Assembly: GCA_902497215.1 (NCBI GenBank)
Contig: CABVEH010000002.1
Coordinates: forward strand, 1 to 20,032
Origin: an uncultured Eggerthellaceae bacterium
GTDB lineage: Bacteria > Actinomycetota > Coriobacteriia > Coriobacteriales > Eggerthellaceae
Direction of reading: 5' to 3'
Length of the DNA stretch: 20,032 nucleotides
Part shown: positions 7,497 to 14,917 of the stretch, piece after piece
Layout: every line of letters begins with the position of its first letter
How positions within the stretch are numbered: the first letter of the stretch is position 1
Position numbers and translations under genes: made by a program
Notes under the pieces: model-generated
Told to the model about the DNA's origin: nothing
Database searches by the model: none
What the model saw: the letters and a program-made list of their open reading frames with translations, nothing else

Positions 7497-9020
7497 TTAA
7501 GAGCGGGGCGACATCCTCTCTTCGAACAGGTCCGACAGTTCTCCCCTGCTGCTGACGCCGCATTTCTGGTAGATGTGGTATATGTGCGTCTTTGCGGTAT
7601 GCGAGGATATGCATAGAATGTCGCTTATGCGTTCCGTCGTGTTCGCGCGGAAGAGCAGCGGCAGCACCTCGGCTTCGCGCGGAGTCAGCCCGAACTCGTC
7701 GGCCATGGAAGCTGCGCGGGTTTCCCATGACGCCATTTCCTGCCCCGCAACGACCGTCGCATCGGCCTCGTCGCAGCCATTGTCCATTTCGCCTTCCACA
7801 TGGTCGGTCCGATCGGCCTCCTCGTTAACGAAGGCGACGACGATGCAAAGCGCAACGAGCAGGACGAAGTGCAGAAGCGCCGCCGCGCTGGGCCCCTGAA
7901 AGCAGAACCTGACCGCAAGGCACGCCAACGCGCCGACGGCCATTCCCTTCACGTAGGACCGGAACCCCATAACCAAAGGATAGATGGGCGGTATCGCGTA
8001 GCTCTTGGCGAGAAAGCAATGCGTGTCGAACGCGAACGGCAGGAACACGGCAGAAGCGAAGAACGTCCATGGAAGAGCCGCGATTCCGGCCTCTCCCCCC
8101 AGATAGCCCCAAGGAAGAAGACCTACGATCAATAGTGGAAAGACGCATCTTTGCGCGCGGCCGAAAAGCATTTTTCCAGCGTTGCGCACCAAAAGCAGCA
8201 TGGCCACGGCGCTTCCGGCAACGAAGCTGACGGCTGCCACCATCTGCGCCGGATTGTCGGAAAATGCTGCGAACGCAACGAGGTCCATGCATGCAATTCC
8301 GAAAGCCCCCCCATAGCAGACAAGGAACCACCCTGTCTTCCTGTTCAGGATCATCCGCTCGAACGCCTGCCTCGCAGGTACCTTTTCGGGATTGTCGATA
8401 TCCAGGAGATACTTCGAATACGCAAGCGCCGCAGCCGTCCCCAGCGCAGAGAACGCCGCAAAGGCCACGATCGAGACGAGCGGACCCATCCAGATGCAAA
8501 CGCACGAGGCAAACGTGCCGACCACCATCGAGGAGCAGACGCAAACGGCGAAGGACCCACGCGAGAACCCGCAGGCAAAGTCTAGCGACAGCAGGCCGGA
8601 GATCCCCAGCGCGAAAACCCCGACGAAGCAAGCGATGCACTGCATTGCAACGCCAGCGACGTCTTGGGGGATGAGAAATGCGCCGACGGAAAGCGCGCCC
8701 GAAGCGATGACCAGCGCAAGCAGCACGTAGAGCACCTTCGACCTGGCCTGATAGTCGCCAAGGCAATCGAGGCGAAGCGCCGAAACAAAGGCCGTCACCA
8801 GTCCGGCAAGGCCGCACACAAGCGCGCAGCCATCCGGAAAGGCGTGCCACTCTCCCCAAGGAAGCAGCCATCCGGTCCCGAACAGCAAAAGCTCAATGCC
8901 GAAAAAGACGGACGTGAGATGGATCGACGCGTACACGGCCAAAAGCAGGTCGGCGTTGTTCTCCGCCCTTACCTGTTCCGAGGAGTCCATGCAGGCAACA
9001 TCGGAAGCCATCGTCCCCAT
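7497..9020 (-). CDS. LuxR-type regulator with N-terminal multi-pass membrane domain
   Basis: The 507-aa protein has about twelve hydrophobic segments through residue ~420, a charged linker, and a C-terminal LuxR/GerE helix-turn-helix (about 445-500; FGLTPREAEVL then ISSHTAKTHIYHIYQKCGVSSR). Such membrane-anchored LuxR proteins are abundant in Eggerthellaceae and typically lie beside molybdopterin dehydroxylase genes, where they are thought to sense the substrate and activate the operon. The frame is open further upstream to 9314, but the ATG at 9020 has AAGGAG a few bases before it and the extra N-terminal stretch is not protein-like, so the short form is chosen. It is divergent from the MFS-MFS-molybdoenzyme-ferredoxin operon, its most likely target. 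No terminator was found after its stop. Confidence 0.92.
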   Translation of the reverse strand: MGTMASDVACMDSSEQVRAENNADLLLAVYASIHLTSVFFGIELLLFGTGWLLPWGEWHAFPDGCALVCGLAGLVTAFVSALRLDCLGDYQARSKVLYVLLALVIASGALSVGAFLIPQDVAGVAMQCIACFVGVFALGISGLLSLDFACGFSRGSFAVCVCSSMVVGTFASCVCIWMGPLVSIVAFAAFSALGTAAALAYSKYLLDIDNPEKVPARQAFERMILNRKTGWFLVCYGGAFGIACMDLVAFAAFSDNPAQMVAAVSFVAGSAVAMLLLVRNAGKMLFGRAQRCVFPLLIVGLLPWGYLGGEAGIAALPWTFFASAVFLPFAFDTHCFLAKSYAIPPIYPLVMGFRSYVKGMAVGALACLAVRFCFQGPSAAALLHFVLLVALCIVVAFVNEEADRTDHVEGEMDNGCDEADATVVAGQEMASWETRAASMADEFGLTPREAEVLPLLFRANTTERISDILCISSHTAKTHIYHIYQKCGVSSRGELSDLFEERMSPRS

Positions 9021-9353
9021 GAGGCCTCTCCTTTCCAAGCCATGCCTGAGAGCCGCGCACGCGGCAACCAATGCGGGCCGTACAAAGCGGCAACAATCGC
9101 GCCCATCGATACGGACATGATACCCATCCTGAGCCAAAGGATGGGAAAAAGCAATGCCACGCAGGGGAAACTGCGTCGTCTCATACGTTTCTTCGCATAC
9201 GTCGAACGCATGCGAGAGCCTCGTTTTTGGCAAAATAAGACACTTTCCCTGATTCGCGCAGTCGCGAGGTCTCGTAGTTTTGTACCGCCCTGGAAACGGG
9301 GACGGAATGGCCATCCGAGAACCCCATCGTTCAACCTATGGAAAGGGGGAGGA
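9021..9353. promoter_or_regulatory. 333-nt divergent control region between luxR-type gene and MFS operon
   Basis: No gene is supported here. The region holds an 8-bp inverted repeat CCCATCCT / AGGATGGG (9123-9130, 9138-9145), a 6-bp one ACGCAG / CTGCGT (9159-9164, 9171-9176), a direct repeat CATACGT at 9182 and 9196 (14-bp step) and the palindrome CGCATGCG (9207-9214). These are candidate LuxR binding elements. TTGGCA at 9227 is a possible -35 for the MFS operon, but no good -10 follows, which fits an activator-dependent promoter. Confidence 0.45.
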
Positions 9354-10667
9354 ATGAAAGAGCTGACAAAGGCACGCGCTTCGGCATCGGCCGTCGGGTG
9401 CGCTCTCATCCTCACCACGGGCACAGGTCTCACCAATGTGCTCAACGCAATGATCCCCGACCTGATGTCGGGAATGGGCAACCCTCCCATGACTCTGTTC
9501 ATGCTGGGTCCAAGCCTTGCCACTATATGCGCGTTCCTGGGGAGCTTGGTCGCCACCCAGCTTCTGGAGAAGCTGACCCCCAAATGGTCGCTTCTGCTGG
9601 GAAGCATCGTGGTCACCATAATGCTCGCCCTGTTCGCGATAAGCGACAGCGTGTACATCTGGATATTCGCAAACGCACTGAACGGCATCGTGCTGTCGTT
9701 CGGGGCGCATGCGGCCGCCTCCGCCGTAACGGCGAAGTTCTGGGGCAGCCGCACCCAATCCGTCTACGGAGTGATCTCGGGAGCGTATTCCCTGCTCGTC
9801 GCCGCAGAGGTCTTCCTGGTGGCGTTCCTGATGAGCATAGCCGACTACAGGACCGTCCTTTGGATCTTTGCGGGCCTGTCGCTCTTCGTTGGCGTGTTCT
9901 CCAACCTGGTTCTTATAGGGCGCGTGCCCAAGGCCCCGCTTCCCGACGCGCCCGCAAAGGAGGGAGCCGCGAAGAAGGCCGAGGACGAAGACATGGTGAA
10001 GTTGGGCGTCACCCTTAAGGAAGCCCTCAAAAGCCCCTCGTTCTATTTCTTCGCGATCGTCATGTTCATAGGCGCATGGGCCATGAGCGCCGTGAGCACC
10101 TTCTCCACCATCTTCTTCACCACCTACGGCGTGGAGGAGTCGGTTGCTGCGTCGTATTTCGGGATCCACACGCTGGTTGGCGCCATCCTTATGCTGTTCG
10201 CAGGGTTCATCACCCACAAGTTCGGCACGCGCGTGTCCGGAATCCTCGTGTTCGGCTTCTTCATCGTGGGCATCCTTTCGCTGTTCGTTTGGTCCACGGT
10301 AGGCGGGTTCCCGCTGGTGTTCGCGGGAATGGCGCTCACCTCGACCATTCTGATCGTCGCAATCCTCCCCTCGCTGTTCATCCCCGAGCTCTTCGGGATG
10401 AAGCATTACGCCAGCATCAACGCAGCCTGCATGGCGATCTACTTCCTGGGGCATGCCGTGGTCATGGTCGCTCTTTCCGGAATAGCGGAGGCCATGGGCA
10501 TCGACAACGCGTTCCTGTTCACGGCCGCGCTGGCCGGCGTCGCGTTGGTCTGCGTGATCCTGGCCTACATCGGCCGTCCTATGAAGAAGATCATGAACGA
10601 CGCGAAGGCACCCGCCGTCCCCGAAGCCGAAGTCGAATCCTTGGCCGAGGCTGCCACCGAGATCTAG
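9354..10667 (+). CDS. MFS transporter, first of two tandem paralogues
   Basis: The 437-aa protein has about twelve membrane helices in two six-helix halves joined by a charged Lys/Glu/Ala-rich loop (about residues 195-220), the major facilitator layout. It lies first in an operon with a molybdopterin enzyme and a ferredoxin, so it probably carries the aromatic substrate or product across the membrane. Its start is set by a G-rich ribosome site (AAGGGGGAGG) directly before the ATG; a longer open frame reaching back to 8664 overlaps the luxR-type gene and the control region and is not used. The next gene is a clear paralogue, sharing AVGCALILTTGTG near the N-terminus and LNGIVLSFGAHAAAS in the middle. 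Confidence 0.93.
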   Translation: MKELTKARASASAVGCALILTTGTGLTNVLNAMIPDLMSGMGNPPMTLFMLGPSLATICAFLGSLVATQLLEKLTPKWSLLLGSIVVTIMLALFAISDSVYIWIFANALNGIVLSFGAHAAASAVTAKFWGSRTQSVYGVISGAYSLLVAAEVFLVAFLMSIADYRTVLWIFAGLSLFVGVFSNLVLIGRVPKAPLPDAPAKEGAAKKAEDEDMVKLGVTLKEALKSPSFYFFAIVMFIGAWAMSAVSTFSTIFFTTYGVEESVAASYFGIHTLVGAILMLFAGFITHKFGTRVSGILVFGFFIVGILSLFVWSTVGGFPLVFAGMALTSTILIVAILPSLFIPELFGMKHYASINAACMAIYFLGHAVVMVALSGIAEAMGIDNAFLFTAALAGVALVCVILAYIGRPMKKIMNDAKAPAVPEAEVESLAEAATEI

Positions 10668-10722
10668 GCCGGGCAAGGCGTTGCGCAGTCGACGAGAACC
10701 GTCGCAAGAGAGAGGAGGGCAT

Positions 10723-11988
10723 ATGGAACGCACGAGCAAGGCACACGCCATCGCGGCAGCCGTCGGATGCGCCTTGATACTGACCACGGGAACGGGAACG
10801 ACGACCGTGCTTAACGCCATGATTCCCGACCTTCTCGAAGGAACGCATGCCACGCTTTCGGTGTTCATGATAGGGCCGACGCTGGCCACCATCGGAGCAT
10901 TCCTCGGAAGCCTCGTGGCCACCAAGGCCATCGACAAGCTGACTCCCAAGTACTCCCTGCTCATAGGCAGCGTAACGGTCTCGCTCGTTCTAGCCATCAT
11001 CGCCATGGCAACGAACGTATACCTCTGGATCGTTGCGAACGTCCTGAACGGAATAGTGCTGTCATTCGGGGCGCATGCGGCAGCCTCTGGCGTCGTGTCC
11101 CGTTTCTTCGGGAAGAAGACGCAGTCGGCATACGGGTTCGTGGCAGGCGGCTACTACGTGTTGACCGCGCTGGAAGTGTTCCTCGTGGCGTACTTCCTAA
11201 GCATCACGGACTACAGGACCACCATCTGGATCTTCTCCGGGCTGTCGCTTCTGGTGGGCGTCTTCGCCAACCTCGTGCTCATCGGCAAGGTTCCAAAGCT
11301 CCCCGAAGAAACGGACGACGCACCTGTTGAGGAGAAGATCCTTGTCGGGATCACGCTGAAGGAAGCGCTGCGCACTCCGTCGTTCTATCTGCTTTGCGCC
11401 GTCATATTCCTCGGGGCATGGGCATTGGACGGAACGAGCGCGTTCTCTACCGTGTTCTTCACCGCGCACGGCGTAAGCCCGGCCGACGCTGCGGCCTTCC
11501 TGGGCGTCCACACGATGTTCGGGGCGATCCTGATGATCGCGGCCGGCGTCATAACGAACAGGTTCGGATGCAGGACGACGGCGTTCCTCGTGTTCGCATG
11601 CTACGGAATCGGCATCGGGCTGCTGCTCACATGGGCCCAGACGGGAGCGCTTCCCCTGGTCTACGTAGGAATGGCGTTCACGTCCACGATCCTCATGGTG
11701 TCCATACTGTCGTCCTTGTTCATACCCGACCTGTTCGGACTCAAGGACTACGTGAGCATAAACGCCGCCGTCATGTCCGCATACTTCCTGGGCAATGCGA
11801 CGGCAATGATCAGCCTCGGCGGAATCTCGGAAGCGCTCGGCGTGGACATGGCGTTCGTCGTGATCGTGGCGCTGGTCGTGGTGGCAACGATATGCATGCT
11901 CGCATCCTACGCATTGAGGCCCATGAAGAATGCAATGGCCTCGAGCGTTCCCTCCGACACTGATGCAAGATTGGAGAAAAAGCTATGA
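10723..11988 (+). CDS. MFS transporter, second tandem paralogue
   Basis: The 421-aa twelve-helix major facilitator closely resembles the preceding gene across its whole length; the central charged loop is shorter and differs most. AGGAGG lies 5 nt before the chosen ATG. Its stop codon overlaps the start of the molybdoenzyme gene (ATGA), which indicates translational coupling. Two near-copies could serve uptake of substrate and export of product, or two related substrates; this is inference. The 55-nt gap after the first MFS gene contains only a weak hairpin (CGACG / CGTCG). Confidence 0.93.
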   Translation: MERTSKAHAIAAAVGCALILTTGTGTTTVLNAMIPDLLEGTHATLSVFMIGPTLATIGAFLGSLVATKAIDKLTPKYSLLIGSVTVSLVLAIIAMATNVYLWIVANVLNGIVLSFGAHAAASGVVSRFFGKKTQSAYGFVAGGYYVLTALEVFLVAYFLSITDYRTTIWIFSGLSLLVGVFANLVLIGKVPKLPEETDDAPVEEKILVGITLKEALRTPSFYLLCAVIFLGAWALDGTSAFSTVFFTAHGVSPADAAAFLGVHTMFGAILMIAAGVITNRFGCRTTAFLVFACYGIGIGLLLTWAQTGALPLVYVGMAFTSTILMVSILSSLFIPDLFGLKDYVSINAAVMSAYFLGNATAMISLGGISEALGVDMAFVVIVALVVVATICMLASYALRPMKNAMASSVPSDTDARLEKKL

Positions 11989-14201
11989 CATTGAAGAAGA
12001 CCCGCACCGTATGCGTGACATGCCACGCGCGCTGCGGATGTATCGTGACGTCGGAAGACGACAAGATCCTGAAGATAGAAGGCGACAAGGACAACCCGCG
12101 AAGCAAGGGCGTGTTCTGCGGGTGCGGCCTTTCGCAGAAGGAGATACACAACAACCCGAAAGACCGCATCCTGTACCCGATGAAGCGCAAGGACTGGGAC
12201 CCGAAGGGCGAGCGGAACATACAGAACCGCGGCAAGAGCGAGTTCGAGCGCATCACCTGGGACGAAGCGCTGGACATCATCGTCGACGAATGCAACCGCA
12301 TCAAGGAAGAATACGGTCCTGAGTCCATCATCACGGGACAGGGCACAGGCCGCACATGGAACCACTGGCATTGCCGCATCAACTCCACCCTCGGGCTTGA
12401 AGGATGGTCGCTTGCGCCCACTCACGTATGCCTCATGCCGCTAATGCTTCCCAATGCATTCACGCTTGGGATTTTCAGCGACTGCGACGGCGACCTGGCC
12501 AACGCCTCCACCATAGTGCATTGGGGAGCAAACCCCGCAACGCAGCGCTCTAAGACCAAGATGATCCTGGATCGCATAGAGTCGAGGCTGGCCAAGTACA
12601 TCGTCATAGACGTTAGGTACAACGACATGGCGAAGAACGCAGACGTGTTCCTTCAGCCGCGTCCTGGCACTGATTCCGCAGTTGCGCTCGCACTCATGAA
12701 CGTCATCATCGAGGAAGGCCTCTACGACGCCGAATGGATAGACAAGTGGACCTATGGATTCGAGCAGCTGGCTGAGCGCGTACGCCAATTCCCGCCAGAG
12801 CGCGTGGAGCAGATCAGCGGCGTTCCTGCCGAAGACATCCGCAAGGCGGCACGCATCATGGGCACGAACGGCCCCGTGTCCTTCCAAGCGATCCTTGGTC
12901 CGGGTTGTATGCACACGAACGCCATCCAGTCCGGTCGCGCCGTGTCGTGCCTGCAAGGGCTCTTGGGACACCTGGACGTGCCCGGAGGCGTGCCGATCAA
13001 CGTCGCCTTCAGCGCCATGCTGGACGACCGCATCACGCTGTGGGACCCTGAAAAGCAGCCCGGACGTCCCGACCTCTTCACGTTCGGAGGCGAGGAGTAC
13101 CCGCTATACAAGGTCTTCGGTCGCTCGAACGACCCCGCATCGGTTTTCGAGGCGGCAATCACCGGCGAGCCACGCCCAGTGAAGATGATGGTGTTCATCG
13201 CCAACGACCCCCTGCTGTGCTACGAGAACGCAAACCGCGTGCACGAAGCGCTGACGTCGCCCCTCGTCGACACCATAGTGTCCAAAGACTTCTACATGTC
13301 GCCGACCACGAAGCTGGCCGACCTAGTCCTTCCGACCGCGGACTGGTCGGAACGCGACACGATAGACGAGGAGCTGTTCGGCAACCTGATCATATCCACG
13401 GAACGCGCCGTCGAGCCTCCCGGCGAATGCTGGGACGACTGGAAGTTCTTCCTCGAGTGGGGCAAGCGCATGAACCCCGAGCAATGGCCATGGGAGAACG
13501 AGCGCGAGATGGTGCTGTGGCGCCTGAACGAGTTCTACGACATGAACCTGACCTGGGACGAATACGTGAAGGGCGCCTACTTCCCATTGGACGACGGCAG
13601 CGGCTCGGATGGCCCCGTGTACAAGAAGTACGAGAAGGGGATGATCCGCCCAGACGGACAGCCAGGGTTCAACACGCCGAGCGGAAGGATCGAGTTCTGG
13701 TGCGATTCGCTCGCAATGTTCGGGTACGACCCGCTTCCCGACTACACCGAGCCTGCCGAATCCCCCATCTCGCATCCGGAGCTGGCCGAGGAATACCCTT
13801 ACATCCTCATGACGGGATACCGGCTGTATTCGTTCTTCCATTCCGCATGGACCAATATCGCGGCCCAGCGCGAGCCTTACCCCGACCCCTTCCTCATCAT
13901 CCATCCCGACGACGCGAAGAAGCAGAACATCGTGGAAGGCGAATGGGTGACCGTGAAGTCTCCGCGAGGAGAGATGACGGCCAAGGCGCATGTCACGCAC
14001 GAGATCCTCAAGGGCGTCATAGGCATACCTCGTCCGGGATGGCGCGACGCATGCGAAGAGCTCGGGCTTCCGGGGTATGGCTGGAACAAGGCCAATCCGA
14101 ACGTCCTCGTGCCCTCGCGCCCGGCTGATCCAAGCTGGGGCGCCACTGCCATGAGGTCAAGCCTGTGCAAGATAGAGAAAGGGGTTGATCCCAATGAGTG
14201 A
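11985..14201 (+). CDS. Molybdopterin enzyme of the acetylene hydratase / catechol dehydroxylase type (DMSO reductase family)
   Basis: The 738-aa protein begins without a Tat signal, so it should act in the cytoplasm. Cys10, Cys13, Cys17 and Cys45 or 47 form the N-terminal [4Fe-4S] site. A bis-pterin Mo/W domain follows, with a likely metal ligand Cys149 in APTHVCLMP, at the position of Cys141 of acetylene hydratase. A C-terminal molydopterin-binding domain (about 600-720) closes it. The catalytic Asp13 of acetylene hydratase is replaced here by His14, arguing against acetylene hydration. Length, cytoplasmic location, MFS neighbours, membrane LuxR regulator and small ferredoxin all match the organisation of gut Eggerthellaceae catechol dehydroxylases, which reductively remove the para or meta hydroxyl of catechols. 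The substrate is not readable. It overlaps the MFS gene by 4 nt and the ferredoxin gene by 8 nt. Confidence 0.9.
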   Translation: MTLKKTRTVCVTCHARCGCIVTSEDDKILKIEGDKDNPRSKGVFCGCGLSQKEIHNNPKDRILYPMKRKDWDPKGERNIQNRGKSEFERITWDEALDIIVDECNRIKEEYGPESIITGQGTGRTWNHWHCRINSTLGLEGWSLAPTHVCLMPLMLPNAFTLGIFSDCDGDLANASTIVHWGANPATQRSKTKMILDRIESRLAKYIVIDVRYNDMAKNADVFLQPRPGTDSAVALALMNVIIEEGLYDAEWIDKWTYGFEQLAERVRQFPPERVEQISGVPAEDIRKAARIMGTNGPVSFQAILGPGCMHTNAIQSGRAVSCLQGLLGHLDVPGGVPINVAFSAMLDDRITLWDPEKQPGRPDLFTFGGEEYPLYKVFGRSNDPASVFEAAITGEPRPVKMMVFIANDPLLCYENANRVHEALTSPLVDTIVSKDFYMSPTTKLADLVLPTADWSERDTIDEELFGNLIISTERAVEPPGECWDDWKFFLEWGKRMNPEQWPWENEREMVLWRLNEFYDMNLTWDEYVKGAYFPLDDGSGSDGPVYKKYEKGMIRPDGQPGFNTPSGRIEFWCDSLAMFGYDPLPDYTEPAESPISHPELAEEYPYILMTGYRLYSFFHSAWTNIAAQREPYPDPFLIIHPDDAKKQNIVEGEWVTVKSPRGEMTAKAHVTHEILKGVIGIPRPGWRDACEELGLPGYGWNKANPNVLVPSRPADPSWGATAMRSSLCKIEKGVDPNE

Positions 14202-14520
14202 TATCGGAGTGCTTCTCAACATCGACCGATGCCTGGGGTGCTTCACGTGCCAGACGGCATGCAGGGACACCAACGGATTCGACTACGACGAGCGATGGAT
14301 GGAGGTGGTGAGGAGGGACCCTCGCCCCGTCGACGGAAAGCTTCGCCAATACCACCTGGTTGCGCCAAACCTCGACAAATGCGCCGAGTGCTATATGCGC
14401 GACAGCGAACCCAAGTGCGAAAGCCTATGCGTTGCCGGCGCACTGCACGTAGGGCCGGTCGAATCCCTCCTCCCGCTGAGGGAGCGGAGCAACGTCGTGC
14501 TTTACGCGCCGAAAGGCTAA
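14194..14520 (+). CDS. Small ferredoxin-like electron transfer protein, two [4Fe-4S] sites
   Basis: The 108-aa protein has Cys13-x2-Cys-x2-Cys-x3-Cys (CLGCFTCQTAC) and a second set CAEC-x8-C-x3-C, eight cysteines in all, enough for two [4Fe-4S] clusters. It resembles the N-terminal part of DmsB/NrfC-type subunits but lacks their further cluster motifs and tail. It probably passes electrons to the preceding molybdoenzyme in the cytoplasm. The ATG at 14194 (MSDIGVLL) follows AAAGGGG at about 9 nt and overlaps the enzyme gene by 8 nt; a TTG at 14185 is less likely. The short C-terminus could be native or a truncation, but the frame ends cleanly just before a terminator. Confidence 0.9.
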   Translation: MSDIGVLLNIDRCLGCFTCQTACRDTNGFDYDERWMEVVRRDPRPVDGKLRQYHLVAPNLDKCAECYMRDSEPKCESLCVAGALHVGPVESLLPLRERSNVVLYAPKG

Positions 14521-14540
14521 GAAGCTATCCCCCTAGAAAG

Positions 14541-14573
14541 AAGGGCCGAAGGCTAACGCTTTCGGCCCTTTTT
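14541..14573 (+). terminator. Intrinsic terminator of the MFS-molybdoenzyme-ferredoxin operon
   Basis: AAGGGCCGAA (14541-14550) and TTCGGCCCTT (14561-14570) form a perfect 10-bp stem with a 10-nt loop, followed by further T residues. It begins 20 nt after the ferredoxin stop. Confidence 0.9.
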
Positions 14574-14739
14574 GTGTCACATGAAGTTTCCTGTAGCCGC
14601 CCTGACCTTCGACCAAAAACTCAACCAGCTTGGCAATACCGGTCATTTGGCAACAATAACATCGGTCATTTGGACGAAATAACATCGGCTATTTGGCCGA
14701 CTTAACATCGGTCATTTGGCCGCACATAAGAGCCAGAAT
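14574..14739. mobile_element. Possible transposon end remnant (IS21-like) with tandem repeats
   Basis: Between the operon terminator and the lysS fragment lies non-coding sequence containing four 23-bp tandem repeats (separate entry). Multiple copies of a ~20-bp transposase-binding repeat at one end is a hallmark of IS21-family elements, and the preceding CTGACC...GACCAAAA stretch is reminiscent of such ends; this is from memory. No istA/istB gene is present in the window, so it would be a solo end. Other explanations (regulatory repeats) remain open. Confidence 0.35.
14640..14731. repeat. Four 23-bp tandem direct repeats, core CGG(T/C)(C/T)ATTTGG
   Basis: Copies start at 14640, 14663, 14686 and 14709, an exact 23-bp period. 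The 11-base core is identical in three copies, and copy 3 has CT for TC. The tails end in TAACAT in the first three copies and vary in the last. There are no unique spacers, so it is not a CRISPR array. Confidence 0.9.
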
Positions 14740-14845
14740 ATTAACTTTACGCCTCTTCGCGCATGTGGGGGAACAGCAGCACGTCGCGGATGGACTCGCT
14801 GTCGGTGAGCAGCATGACCATGCGGTCGATGCCGAGAGCCAGAAT
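14729..14845. repeat. 11-bp direct repeat AGAGCCAGAAT bracketing the lysS fragment
   Basis: AGAGCCAGAAT occurs at 14729-14739 and again at 14835-14845, 106 bp apart, just outside the stop and just at the inner limit of the lysS homology. Two exact 11-mers this close are unlikely by chance; they may mark a recombination junction. Confidence 0.7.
14747..14845 (-). pseudogene. lysS: Displaced 3' fragment of lysS (lysyl-tRNA synthetase C-terminus)
   Basis: The minus strand encodes [10 protein letters not shown] then [15 protein letters not shown], the C-terminal class II LysRS signature, ending EEA and TAA at 14747-14749. There is no start and no upstream LysRS sequence: homology fades around 14834, before the terminator at 14866. 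The last 58 bases match the true lysS end at 19975-20032 with five differences, all at third codon positions. It is therefore a second, partial copy, in the same orientation, on the far side of the transhydroxylase block. It is not expected to be functional. Confidence 0.75.
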
Positions 14846-14865
14846 CATAGCGCCGTGACGCAAAA

Positions 14866-14895
14866 AAGCCTCTTCCTTGGAAACGGAAGAGGCTT
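14866..14895 (-). terminator. Intrinsic terminator of the transhydroxylase operon
   Basis: On the minus strand an 11-bp perfect stem AAGCCTCTTCC / GGAAGAGGCTT with an 8-nt loop is followed by a run of T residues (A-run at 14862-14867 on the plus strand). It lies 22 nt past the stop of the last gene of the operon. Confidence 0.9.
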
Positions 14896-14917
14896 GCGAG
14901 AAAGAGCAGAAATCCAG

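Noticed and set aside
9123..9145. Terminator at the CCCATCCT / AGGATGGG hairpin
   Set aside because: The A-run follows on the plus strand and the T-run precedes on the minus strand, the wrong orientation for an intrinsic terminator.
9021..9314. N-terminal extension of the LuxR-type regulator
   Set aside because: The frame is open, but the extra sequence is not protein-like, and a good ribosome site precedes the ATG at 9020.
8664..9353. N-terminal extension of the first MFS transporter
   Set aside because: It would overlap the luxR-type gene and the whole control region; the protein then has a charged 230-residue head unlike any MFS, and a G-rich ribosome site precedes 9354.
9336..11006. Open frame of 556 codons on the minus strand across the MFS genes
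   Set aside because: The translation is Gly/His/Asp/Gln-rich and crosses two clear transporter genes; it is a mirror frame, not a gene.
14640..14731. CRISPR array
   Set aside because: The repeats are contiguous in a 23-bp register with no unique spacers, and no cas gene is near.
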